Position numbers and translations under genes: made by a program. From contig NZ_JAFBEA010000004.1 in NCBI RefSeq assembly GCF_016908515.1, positions 248,001 to 312,000 on the forward strand: 64,000 bases of DNA, read 5' to 3'. The notes under the pieces were generated by a model that was not told the origin of the DNA, ran no database searches, and saw only the letters and a list, made by a program, of their open reading frames with translations. Of the stretch, positions 50,431-59,445 are shown piece by piece (position 1 is the stretch's first letter; each line of letters starts with the position of its first letter). The DNA is from Virgibacillus halotolerans. Lineage in GTDB: Bacteria > Bacillota > Bacilli > Bacillales > Amphibacillaceae.

Positions 50431-50559
50431 TTATGAACTTTTTACTTGAGGGCTACAATACCTTTTTCTGGTTCTCCAATCGATCTTATTATCCGCGATT
50501 GCATTAAGAAATAATGATTTATTATTTCTTAAATATTTGATAAAATCAAATTTAATCAT
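50431..50559 (-). CDS. Possible 42-residue small protein
   Basis: ATG 50559 on the minus strand follows GAAAGGA at normal spacing and opens a 42-codon frame beginning MIKFDFIKYLRNNKSLFLNA. The C-terminus is basic. No family is recognised. The frame runs through the palindrome at 50504-50532 and overlaps an opposite-strand 24-codon frame, so only one is likely real. Confidence 0.25.
   Translation of the reverse strand: MIKFDFIKYLRNNKSLFLNAIADNKIDWRTRKRYCSPQVKSS
50433..50507 (+). CDS. Possible 24-residue peptide with a strong ribosome site
   Basis: AGGAGG (50421-50426) lies six bases before ATG 50433, and the 24-codon frame (MNFLLEGYNTFFWFSNRSYY and four more residues) ends inside a hairpin. 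It is aromatic-rich and could be a small membrane-active peptide or the surviving 5' end of a lost gene. Nothing else interpretable was seen in the 50263-50875 gap. Confidence 0.25.
   Translation: MNFLLEGYNTFFWFSNRSYYPRLH
50504..50532. repeat. Perfect 12-base AT-rich inverted repeat
   Basis: TTAAGAAATAAT (50504-50515) and ATTATTTCTTAA (50521-50532) are perfect complements with a GATTT loop. They overlap the stop codon of the small plus-strand frame. Confidence 0.6.
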
Positions 50560-50833
50560 TATCAGCATTCCTTTCAAAGTCCTAATTTGATTAGACGCCA
50601 ATACAGTAGAGTAATTTTGGTAACTAGCAAGCCTTTTGGTGTACAGGGTTCCGTACTTTTACACTGCATTACTATGTATTTTTATTTTGCCATATACACT
50701 ATCCTCTTTTTAGCTTAAGTGATCATATAACTTCCATGTTATTTTCTATGAAGATTATCGCACAAATAAACCAGATTGAAAATGTGCGAACTATTTAGAT
50801 TAAGTCAATATATAGAAGATAAGATAAAAGAAC

Positions 50834-50863
50834 GCTCAACTACATAATGCCATGTAGTTGAGC
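50834..50863. terminator. Terminator at the end of the second tagH gene
   Basis: GCTCAACTACAT (50834-50845) pairs perfectly with ATGTAGTTGAGC (50852-50863), followed by TTTTTT on the plus strand and by GTTCTTTTATC on the minus strand. It lies 13 bases after the tagH stop. Confidence 0.85.
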
Positions 50864-50875
50864 TTTTTTAACACC

Positions 50876-52492
50876 TCAATTTTTAATGATAGTTAATTTG
50901 TTTATCATTTCACCATCCAAGGAAAAAATAAAATCATATGCCGAGCCATGATATAAGGTTTTGTCTGCTTGTTCTATTTGAGGATCACCAAGGTCATCAA
51001 ATAACTGGTTTGAGGAACCATTCAAGGTAATTGTAAATCCAACCACTCGATCATTAAAATACTTATATTTTGTGGATTCAAATGATTCTACCTCGTCCTC
51101 AGTTTTACCTATCATAGGAAACACTTTTTCTAAAGTTGGGTAAGACTCAACCAATTTATCAAACCCATTCTCTAATTCCGGGTCATTTATCTCTCCTGAG
51201 ACAACGTCCATCACTTGGCTGCTAATCCAGCCTTCTTGATGTGTGTTTTTACCGATAATCTTTAGCCAATCAACGTCTTCAAATGCCTTTCTCTCTGACT
51301 CCTCAACAACAAATGCTTGCCCAAAACTAGCAACACTTGACGCTTCACTATCTAAATCTGGTTCAGTTCGTATATATGCACTGTCAACTGTGACGTAACG
51401 GATATCCTCTTCTCTTTCTTCTAGCTTGTCCTCTTCTGTTACTGTTTTATTATCACTTATATGAGGGTCAACTTCATCAGAAGCTGATTTCTCTGATTTA
51501 TCGGCTTCGATATTGAATAGTAATCGCGGATTATCTACAAATATTGCTCCACCTAAAAATAATAATGCAATAATTAGAGACGTTAAAGACCACTTTAATA
51601 TTCTCATATACTTACGTCGCTTGTTTAGATAAATGCGTGAAGGGTTACTTGATGCTATTTCATCACTTTCCTCTTCGTTCACCTGTAAATTTTCTTTCTC
51701 CCTTAATTTACTTCTTTTTTCCAACACTAGCTGCTTGAAGTTCTTTTGTTCTTCTTTCGATAATGCGTTAAATTCCTTTAAAAACTTTTGATACTGCGGA
51801 AGAATGTCATCTGTAGTTCCATAGGCCTTTATTTCTCCCGCTTCAAGCCACATTACTTTTTGACAAAACTTCTTCACCTGTCCAATGGAGTGACTAATAA
51901 AGAAGATTGTTTTCCCCTTTTTTTTAAACTCATTCATCTTATCCATACATTTGTCTGCAAACGTTTGATCTCCAACAGATAATGCTTCATCAATAACCAA
52001 AACATCCGGATCAACATTTACCGAAATGGCAAAACCTAAACGCGACTTCATTCCACTTGAATAATTCTTGACTGGTTGATCAATAAAGTTGTCTATATCC
52101 GCAAACTCGATAATATCTGGCATTAATGCATTAATCTCTTTTTTATTAAATCCAAGCATTAAGCATTTTAATTCAATATTATCCCTGCCTGATAGTTGGT
52201 TATTTAGTCCCGAAGCTATAGCGATTAGTGCAGCTTCCCCTTTGATTTTAATTTCCCCAGAGGTTGATGGAACAATACCAGTAATAAGATTTGATAATGT
52301 TGACTTCCCTGCACCATTAACACCAATTACTCCTATTACATCTCCTTCATCTGCAGTAAAATTAATATGTTGTAAGGCATAGAAGTCCTCTCCATAATGA
52401 TCAGGGACAAATAAATCCTTAAGTTTTTCAGAAGTGTTACCATACATTTTATATTTTTTTGTTACATTTTTGAAAATAACTGAATGATTCAT
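50876..52492 (-). CDS. tagH: Second TagH-type ATPase with membrane anchor and extracellular SH3 domain
   Basis: 538 residues. The ABC domain (about 1-240) has Walker A GVNGAGKST (57-65), YSSGMKSRLGF (144-154), LVIDEA (165-170) and H201, and is very similar to the ATPase at 36134-37480. After a charged linker a hydrophobic helix (about 299-318) leads to an external part with an SH3b domain (about 366-428, ending QEGWISSQVMD) and a C-terminal domain of unknown type. This is the conventional long TagH arrangement. It stands alone without a TagG gene, so it probably shares the TagG at 37495 or replaces the other ATPase under some condition. Confidence 0.88.
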   Translation of the reverse strand: MNHSVIFKNVTKKYKMYGNTSEKLKDLFVPDHYGEDFYALQHINFTADEGDVIGVIGVNGAGKSTLSNLITGIVPSTSGEIKIKGEAALIAIASGLNNQLSGRDNIELKCLMLGFNKKEINALMPDIIEFADIDNFIDQPVKNYSSGMKSRLGFAISVNVDPDVLVIDEALSVGDQTFADKCMDKMNEFKKKGKTIFFISHSIGQVKKFCQKVMWLEAGEIKAYGTTDDILPQYQKFLKEFNALSKEEQKNFKQLVLEKRSKLREKENLQVNEEESDEIASSNPSRIYLNKRRKYMRILKWSLTSLIIALLFLGGAIFVDNPRLLFNIEADKSEKSASDEVDPHISDNKTVTEEDKLEEREEDIRYVTVDSAYIRTEPDLDSEASSVASFGQAFVVEESERKAFEDVDWLKIIGKNTHQEGWISSQVMDVVSGEINDPELENGFDKLVESYPTLEKVFPMIGKTEDEVESFESTKYKYFNDRVVGFTITLNGSSNQLFDDLGDPQIEQADKTLYHGSAYDFIFSLDGEMINKLTIIKN

Positions 52493-53307
52493 TGTTTCTC
52501 TCCAAGTTTATAGAAGTCATATTTCATCTCATTACTTTGATAGACATTTTACAGTATAACTATACCAAAATTAGTATGCTTAATCGACAAATTATCATGA
52601 TAATCTTTATTCCAAATAGACACACTATACATTTTTTATGAATCGTTAACATTCATATTAGCTCACTTTTTTTATAATTGATTCCATGTGGTCGCTGTCC
52701 AAAATGCATCTATTGATCGAGCTTACATGATGATCTTTCTATCCATTTTTGCTATACTCTTTAAGTAAGTTTTAATCAAATCTACCTTTTACATCATACA
52801 ACACTCGGTAACAATCTTCTTAAAATATTTTTTTAAAGGAACTTTCATGACATCTAAAAACCTGGAAACTATGTAGAAAACCAGTATCCCTATCTTAAAA
52901 AGACAGAGATAGTGTAGAGAGACATGGTATAACTGACTAACAAAAAATCATCAATTATACTAATGTTTAATAATTTAATTAACAATCCTACTAAACAAGC
53001 TCTTCTAATTGGATTTAAGTCGAAATTGCTATAACGAAAATAAGCTAGGGTATTCATCTTAGTAAAAGTGGATAGACATCCAGTAAAATCAGGTGATATT
53101 TTAATTTAACCTCACTCAAAATAAGGTTAATTAGAGATTAGCCCGCTTCAAGTAATTGAAAGTCTAGTAAACAACAGAATACAACATATAAATATAGGAA
53201 CCAAATAATCCAGATTTAAACATAGTTGGATTATTTGGTGTCAATTTTAAATCAATACTGCTCTGTGCTTTGTTGATATAGATAAAAGGAATTTAGATAT
53301 AAACTCT
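52493..53307. other. 815-base gap without a recognisable gene
   Basis: AT-rich sequence with no ORF that has a ribosome site. An extended -10 on the minus strand (TGGTATAGT, 52567-52559) may belong to the second tagH, and ATTATCATGATAAT (52591-52604) is a perfect palindrome just upstream of it. The 3' part contains the mnaA terminator. The length suggests gene loss, but no clear coding remnant was found. Confidence 0.5.
53202..53241 (-). terminator. Inverted repeat after mnaA
   Basis: ACCAAATAATCCA (53202-53214) pairs perfectly over 13 bases with TGGATTATTTGGT (53229-53241). It lies about 65 bases after the mnaA stop and has a weak T-tract. Confidence 0.6.
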
Positions 53308-54483
53308 TTAACGAGGTATATATTCAGACGGTTTCTCATTTATTATTCCGTAGCGATATAAGATCGCTTCAGAAATTCTGCGTGAAGCACACCCATCTCC
53401 ATAAGGGTTTACTGCTTTAGCCATTTTTTCATATACATTATTATCAGTTAAAAGCTCCTTTGCAGTTTGATAGATCATTTCTTCTTCTGTACCAATTAAT
53501 TTTAGCGTACCAGAATCAACCCCCTCTGGGCGTTCTGTTGTATCTCTTAATACTAATACTGGTACTCCCAAGGAGGGTGCTTCTTCTTGAACCCCCCCCG
53601 AATCTGTTAAAATTAAATGCGACTTGTTTGCGAAATTATGAAAATCGATTACATCTAGAGGTTCTATAAGGTGAACTCTTGAATTATCTCCTAATATTTC
53701 ATTAGCAAGCTCCCTAACAACTGGGTTCATATGGACAGGATAAACTACCTGAATATCTGAATGATCATTAATCAATCTTTTAATAGCCCGAAAAATATTC
53801 TTCATCGGCTCTCCGAGGTTTTCACGCCTATGGGCGGTTAAAAGAATTAATTTGTCCTTACCGATCTTCTCAAGAATCTCATGTTTATAGTTTTCTTCAA
53901 CAGTTGTTTTCAAAGCATCAATTGCAGTGTTTCCCGTTATGAAAATAGTTTCTTCTTCCTTATCCTCAGCAAGCAAATTTTGTGCCGCCTTTTTCGTTGG
54001 AGATAAATGTAAATCAGCAAGCACACCTGTTAATTGACGATTCATCTCTTCAGGGTATGGGGAATATTTATCCCACGTACGCAAGCCGGCTTCTATATGC
54101 CCAACCGTTATTTGGTTATAAAATGCTGCCAATCCCGCTACAAACGTAGTGGAAGTATCACCATGCACCAAAACAATATCGGGTTTTGTTTCTTTCATGA
54201 TTCTATCTAGACCTACTAGACCTTTTGTTGTGATATCGATCAAAGTTTGGCGATCTTTCATCATATTTAAGTCATAATCCGGTTCAATGGCAAAAATGTC
54301 TAACACTTGATCAAGCATCTCCCTATGCTGACCAGTAACTGTCACAATAGATTCGAAGTGTTCCGGTTGCTTTTCTAATTCCAACACTAACGGGGCCATC
54401 TTAATCGCTTCTGGTCTTGTTCCGAAGATCGTCATTACTTTAAGTTTACTTTTTACTGTCATATTTTTTTCAATTGAATTCAA
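53308..54483 (-). CDS. mnaA: UDP-N-acetylglucosamine 2-epimerase (non-hydrolysing)
   Basis: A 391-residue enzyme interconverting UDP-GlcNAc and UDP-ManNAc, the donor for TagA. Diagnostic stretches are VMTIFGTRPEAIKMAPLVLE, VTGQHREMLDQVL, VHGDTSTTFVAGLAAFY, HIEAGLRTWDKYSPYPEE and LTDSGGVQEEAPSLGVPVLV. The start is TTG 54483 with AAAAGGAG seven bases upstream; ATG 54462 is less likely. It ends the minus-strand block that includes the DUF6270 and CDP-glycerol-transferase-like genes. Confidence 0.95.
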   Translation of the reverse strand: MNSIEKNMTVKSKLKVMTIFGTRPEAIKMAPLVLELEKQPEHFESIVTVTGQHREMLDQVLDIFAIEPDYDLNMMKDRQTLIDITTKGLVGLDRIMKETKPDIVLVHGDTSTTFVAGLAAFYNQITVGHIEAGLRTWDKYSPYPEEMNRQLTGVLADLHLSPTKKAAQNLLAEDKEEETIFITGNTAIDALKTTVEENYKHEILEKIGKDKLILLTAHRRENLGEPMKNIFRAIKRLINDHSDIQVVYPVHMNPVVRELANEILGDNSRVHLIEPLDVIDFHNFANKSHLILTDSGGVQEEAPSLGVPVLVLRDTTERPEGVDSGTLKLIGTEEEMIYQTAKELLTDNNVYEKMAKAVNPYGDGCASRRISEAILYRYGIINEKPSEYIPR

Positions 54484-54661
54484 TTTGTAATCTCCTTTTT
54501 ATAATTTCTTAAAAATATATTTATAGAAATTGAAATGCTATCCATACCCAGATTACATAAACAGCCGTACTCTAGAGACAATCGTTTATTCTCATACTTA
54601 AAAACTTCAATTAACGTTAAATTGATTCAAGGATGGAGTTCGTTATTTTCATTACAATATT

Positions 54662-56686
54662 TTAATCCATTAATCTTTTTGATATAAGATCCTTGTATAC
54701 TAAATCATCGAGTTTGGATAAGTACTCTTTATAATACCCGGTTTGGTAATGATTTGGCGAAAAACCTAAAGGGAAATTTTCATCACTGAAGTATTTATTT
54801 TTCGGCAATTGAATTACTCTTGTTTTTGGTAATAACCTTAAAAATTCCGACTCTAAAATAGAAAATATTACATTATACTTTTTGATTTCTTCCAAACGTT
54901 TACCCTTAAACTCTATTAAATTTTCCTCTTTATCATAATATTTTTCAGACATCCTGGCCTTAGTTAGGATAATTTTATTTTCCGGAATATATTTTATTAC
55001 TGATTCTGTGAATTTTTTGATTGCCGGTCTCCACATCTCCATAAAAACTTTAAAATCATTGTGATTAATAATTTCAACTTCGCCTTTATATTTATTTAAA
55101 AATAATTTACTGTTAGATAACCTTGGAGTTACTGTAAGTATTGTACCGTTATTAAACCTCATTAAATCTAGTACCGCATCAGCATAAAAATCAATTATTA
55201 AGTACTCAGGATTAAGATTTTGCAACTTCCTAAAAAAGTTCTTCTCACTATCGTCCTTAACTACATTTGCCTCGGATTTATTTAAATCACTCAAACTTTC
55301 ATCTGGGAGTTCTATTGAAGGGGTAAATAAACCAATTGTTGACTTATGAAAGCTTGTTAAAACAACATCATACTTTTCCTTATAATCCGGATTGAAATAA
55401 TGATTTGAATAAAAAGGCAATCGACTATAACATGAACCGTGTACTGCTATTTTCATTTGGTTAATAGGTCTTTTTTTATTAAAGCGAAATGATAGTGTCC
55501 CCTTTTGAGTTTCATAAAAACACATATCGAATTTATCATTTATACTGTATGTATTTGGTTCTACAATACTATCAACATTCAGGTTATTTTTATATACAAT
55601 TCCTTGATCATCTTTTACATCAAAATAAAAGTCATATATAACATCATCTTGCATATACAGTTCATTTAACTTTTCCTTTGAAATACCTGCACTTATGATG
55701 GCATCATACATATTCAAGGAATTCACTCCACCTTTTTCTGTATGTTGAATATCTAAATAAATAAATCCACTCATATAATTTGAATCGAATTTATCCAGTC
55801 TCGGAACCATATAAACATTATTCACCGCTATATTTAATGGTAAATCCCGTACTTCTATTTTAATCATTACTTTTCCATCAAAAGTTAATTGTTTTACACC
55901 ATTAGAAATCTCATTAGTCTTTTTCATTATACAAAGACCATCACTTGGATCCATATCAAATTGAATTTTTTCATAGCCTACAGTAAAAGTCTTACTAATT
56001 TGCTTATTCGCCGTTATCGGTAATTTAATATCATGAAATTCTCCTTTAATAGTCATTATTGATTTGAATTTATCAAAATTAAGATATTTTATTAAGTCAT
56101 TTGATTCAACTAGGAACTGTACACTATAATCATTTTTGGTAACTAATTTAAGTTCTATTGCATTTTGGTTTAAATCCACATCATTAAAAAGAGGTTGTAA
56201 ATATAACCTGACATCTAAGGTTCGAATGCTCTCTGATACTTCAAAACCTAATAATGCTTTATTATCATTAACTTTTATATTTTCTAGACTCAAATTAATA
56301 TGGGGTTTAATTCTAATTGATAAATTACCCTTTTGGTTTTTATAAGGTTGAAAATAGAGTACCTTATCTGAACTTATATATTTATCGAACCTAACTTTCG
56401 GCCAATTTTCCAAAGACAAATATACTTCATTACCTTCATTGTTAACTAAGTATACATCAAACAAACTGTTTACCTTATTTAGTTTAAAAATCGGCTGTAG
56501 ATCAATTTCCGAATAAAATTGGTTGCCTTCATGTTCTAAGTTAAATGTATACTCACTTAAAAATTGTACACCAATATGAGTCTTTCTTTGCTTAAAAACA
56601 ATATTTAATTCTTCATCAAAATAGCCACCAATTATCATTTTACAATTAAGGATATCAAATCTCGCTATAGTCACATCTATCTTCAA
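54662..56686 (-). CDS. Large protein with C-terminal DUF6270 (SGNH-like) domain
   Basis: A 674-residue protein with no signal peptide or membrane segment. The first 400 residues look beta-rich and repetitive (two to three copies of a module with FQPYKNQKGNLSIRIKP and FYETQKGTLSFRFNK), of unknown function. The C-terminal third matches DUF6270: AVHGSCYSRLPFYSN with a candidate nucleophile serine, LIIDFYADAVLDLM, and FSPNHYQTGYYKEYLSKL with a candidate histidine. It starts with TTG after AAGGAGTGC, 13 bases downstream of the CDP-glycerol-transferase-like gene, so they are co-transcribed. It may modify the polymer made by that partner. Enzymatic activity is inference. Confidence 0.7.
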   Translation of the reverse strand: MKIDVTIARFDILNCKMIIGGYFDEELNIVFKQRKTHIGVQFLSEYTFNLEHEGNQFYSEIDLQPIFKLNKVNSLFDVYLVNNEGNEVYLSLENWPKVRFDKYISSDKVLYFQPYKNQKGNLSIRIKPHINLSLENIKVNDNKALLGFEVSESIRTLDVRLYLQPLFNDVDLNQNAIELKLVTKNDYSVQFLVESNDLIKYLNFDKFKSIMTIKGEFHDIKLPITANKQISKTFTVGYEKIQFDMDPSDGLCIMKKTNEISNGVKQLTFDGKVMIKIEVRDLPLNIAVNNVYMVPRLDKFDSNYMSGFIYLDIQHTEKGGVNSLNMYDAIISAGISKEKLNELYMQDDVIYDFYFDVKDDQGIVYKNNLNVDSIVEPNTYSINDKFDMCFYETQKGTLSFRFNKKRPINQMKIAVHGSCYSRLPFYSNHYFNPDYKEKYDVVLTSFHKSTIGLFTPSIELPDESLSDLNKSEANVVKDDSEKNFFRKLQNLNPEYLIIDFYADAVLDLMRFNNGTILTVTPRLSNSKLFLNKYKGEVEIINHNDFKVFMEMWRPAIKKFTESVIKYIPENKIILTKARMSEKYYDKEENLIEFKGKRLEEIKKYNVIFSILESEFLRLLPKTRVIQLPKNKYFSDENFPLGFSPNHYQTGYYKEYLSKLDDLVYKDLISKRLMD

Positions 56687-56699
56687 TTATTGCACTCCT

Positions 56700-59075
56700 T
56701 TATAAAATTTTATCTTTTATCATGTAATTTACAATTCTCTCGGTGTTTTTATTATCATTAAATTGATTAATATCCAAATATTTCTTTGCGTATTCACTCT
56801 CTAATAAGTATTCATTACTTATTGCATTTTTCACGTAATTAATTAATTGATCTGTATCGTAAGCTACTGGACCTGGTGCATTATTTTTATTTACTGGAGG
56901 AGTAGCGCCATAATTATCTATTAAATATTCCTTATCTTCCCAATAGAAAATTGGATAAGCACCTCTATAGATTGAATCATAAATTGCTGAAGAAAAGTCG
57001 GTAATAAAAATCCTTGCTACTTTAAGAGCTTCAGAAGGATTTAAACCAAGTAGATGTCTATATTCAGGTAGACTCTCATATACATACTGGGAAAATTTAT
57101 TGTGCGAAACAATCAATAATTTATCTAATAAGCCGGCGCCTTCGAACTCTTTTATCACTTTGATTATAGATCTATAGTAGGACGTCTTTTCTATATCACC
57201 ACTATAAATTAAGCCTTCTTCCCAATATCTGTATGTTGGCATATATACTATTTTATCACTTTTCAAGTCCAAGTTAGCATAATCAAATGTAGCTAATCCA
57301 GAGTATATAAGATCGAGATCATCATAACCCATTTTATAAAATTCCTGTGCTTCTAATCTTGAACTAACTACATTTTTAAAGATATTATAGGCAGCATACT
57401 CCTTATAGAAAATTTTCCCAAGTGGATTTTCTACAGGTTTAGCAAACATTATACCATGTTGTAAAAATATTAATGGCACTTCTTTAAGTTTATCTGTGAT
57501 CAAATTATTATAGATCCGGTCATTTATAACATGATTAGATAAATCGCTACTAATATAATAATCGGCATTAAAAATATTTAAGTAATGGCGATATGAGAAC
57601 CTTGGTATGATGTCTTTTCCATGCTTCAGCTTCATGTTCTTGTACATATCACAATTCTTATCTAAAATAAAATAGTTTTTCGAAGTAGAATAGTTTTTTT
57701 CCTTTACCTTTTCAAAAACACGAAATCCAGATTCATCAGCCTTTGATGCCTGTTTCTCAAAGTATAGATTTACATTATAGTTTTTATTTTTATAAAACTT
57801 ATTCGAAACAAATTTAGCAATTTTAGCTTTTAATTTATTTAACTTTGAATACATCTTTGAATAAGGAACAATTGTATACATAACATTATTGTGAATGCTT
57901 GATCTTAAAACATGGATTTTCTTTTTATTTTTTTTAGTCGAATATACCTTTGAAGGCTCTTTTCCATTGTTCATAGGGATATTGTGTAAAATAAATTTCT
58001 CATTACCTACAAATAATGGGTAGTGCACTTTTGATTCAAGATCCATTTTTTTTACATTGATTTTAAAATATCCAAACTGTTTTATGAATTTAACTCTACT
58101 GAATGGTCTTTTGAATTTCGTAACCCTGTGATAAAAGTCTGAATTATATAAATAATCGTATTCACCATAAGAATTATAAGCATGATGAACAAACCTTCCA
58201 AATAAGTAGATGTTTTTTCCGAATGATATTGAACGAAGATAACTTTTATATTGAGTCACTTTTTGGGGAGTGCTTTTGGTTAAATATACTCCATACATTT
58301 TTAAATAAATATAATATCTCGTTCTATTAACAATAATAACCCCTAATAAATTGTCATCTTTGAAATGCAAAAATTCAGCTTTTGAAAATAATTGTATTGT
58401 TTCACCTTTTTTTAATTTAGATAAGTCAACTATTTTATTTCTTTTATTATATTCTACTAATATTTTTAAATCCTTCTCATTAATTAAATCAAATAAGATC
58501 CCTTTTGAATTTGCCACGATATCAAAAATTACCTTATTAAATATCAGTTTCATATTTTTCTTATCATATTTTATTATTAAATAATATTTACCATATTTAC
58601 ATATTGCCAATAATCCATTATTTAACTTATCTGATTTATACTTAATATTGAAATTACTTTTTCGTGAACTTACCAAACCATCATATGTAAACATACTATT
58701 CTCAACATATAAATTTAATGTTTGAATATCTACTTGCTCTATATTTATTAATTGTGTTCTTTTATTAACTTCGATTTCAAAGACACTTTTTGTTGTATCT
58801 GGCTTATCTGTCAAGAGATAATTTAATAGACAATCTTTTATATATACAAATATTGACATGTCTTTTCCCGTATATTTTAATAAAACTTGATCTTCTAGCT
58901 TAATACTATCAAGCATTTCTTCCTTATTATTCGTTTGTTTTTTTAAAAGTACAGTATATGTTTTATTTAGATCTTTTATATAAAAAGTTATTTCATCTTT
59001 TGTTAAATCTACAACCTCTATTCCAGTATTATATATCATTAGATTTTTTGTCTCAATTTCTGTAACCAAATTCAT
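56700..59075 (-). CDS. Long CDP-glycerol glycerophosphotransferase-like protein
   Basis: 791 residues. The N-terminal 400 residues are lysine-rich and beta-like, with internal repetition, and match nothing recognised. Residues about 430-791 resemble the glycerophosphotransferase family: LIFLQHGIMFAKPVENPLGK in place of HGTPLK, SGLATFDYA, YMPTYRYWEEGLIY, VSHNKFSQY and VARIFITDFSSAIYDSIYRG. The donor could be CDP-glycerol, CDP-ribitol or another CDP-polyol. It is coupled to the DUF6270 gene. TTGGGGTGAAA precedes the ATG. It appears to belong to a second phosphopolyol polymer rather than main-chain WTA. Confidence 0.75.
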   Translation of the reverse strand: MNLVTEIETKNLMIYNTGIEVVDLTKDEITFYIKDLNKTYTVLLKKQTNNKEEMLDSIKLEDQVLLKYTGKDMSIFVYIKDCLLNYLLTDKPDTTKSVFEIEVNKRTQLINIEQVDIQTLNLYVENSMFTYDGLVSSRKSNFNIKYKSDKLNNGLLAICKYGKYYLIIKYDKKNMKLIFNKVIFDIVANSKGILFDLINEKDLKILVEYNKRNKIVDLSKLKKGETIQLFSKAEFLHFKDDNLLGVIIVNRTRYYIYLKMYGVYLTKSTPQKVTQYKSYLRSISFGKNIYLFGRFVHHAYNSYGEYDYLYNSDFYHRVTKFKRPFSRVKFIKQFGYFKINVKKMDLESKVHYPLFVGNEKFILHNIPMNNGKEPSKVYSTKKNKKKIHVLRSSIHNNVMYTIVPYSKMYSKLNKLKAKIAKFVSNKFYKNKNYNVNLYFEKQASKADESGFRVFEKVKEKNYSTSKNYFILDKNCDMYKNMKLKHGKDIIPRFSYRHYLNIFNADYYISSDLSNHVINDRIYNNLITDKLKEVPLIFLQHGIMFAKPVENPLGKIFYKEYAAYNIFKNVVSSRLEAQEFYKMGYDDLDLIYSGLATFDYANLDLKSDKIVYMPTYRYWEEGLIYSGDIEKTSYYRSIIKVIKEFEGAGLLDKLLIVSHNKFSQYVYESLPEYRHLLGLNPSEALKVARIFITDFSSAIYDSIYRGAYPIFYWEDKEYLIDNYGATPPVNKNNAPGPVAYDTDQLINYVKNAISNEYLLESEYAKKYLDINQFNDNKNTERIVNYMIKDKIL

Positions 59076-59445
59076 TCATTTCACCCCAAGATTTCGATAC
59101 GTAGTAAATTTGAACTATCTTTTTATAAATAACTTTATTAATTATAGCAGAACTTCGACATTATTTGTACTAGATTTTACTTTTGCATCTAAATCTGTCC
59201 TCAGCTTTTCTACAATTTCTATAATTGTACGCCTCCTATTTTTTAGAAACGTTCGATGACGGTGCGCCGTTTAATATTGCTTTCCAGAATTTCGATCCTC
59301 AGACTGGCGCAGTATATCTACAAAGATCTATTGTAACTTTTATTTTATAAATCTTTTGGCCTTTACCCTCATTGACTAAACAATCATTTTGATATGATAG
59401 ATAGAAGGAGCGACTTATACTTTAACATACACTACTCCTATTTTA
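59076..59445. pseudogene. Gap with possible eroded coding remnants
   Basis: On the plus strand one frame (about 59229-59350) reads protein-like sequence (FDDGAPFNIAFQNFDPQTG) ending in TAA but with no start. On the minus strand a frame following AATAGGAGGCG reads IIEIVEKLRTDLDAKVKSST and stops near 59140, also without a normal start codon. Neither can be assigned to a family. They may be debris of lost genes. Confidence 0.25.

Noticed and set aside
52591-52604. Fur/PerR-type box at the ATTATCATGATAAT palindrome
   Set aside because: The half-sites are in the wrong orientation relative to the TGATAAT-N-ATTATCA consensus.
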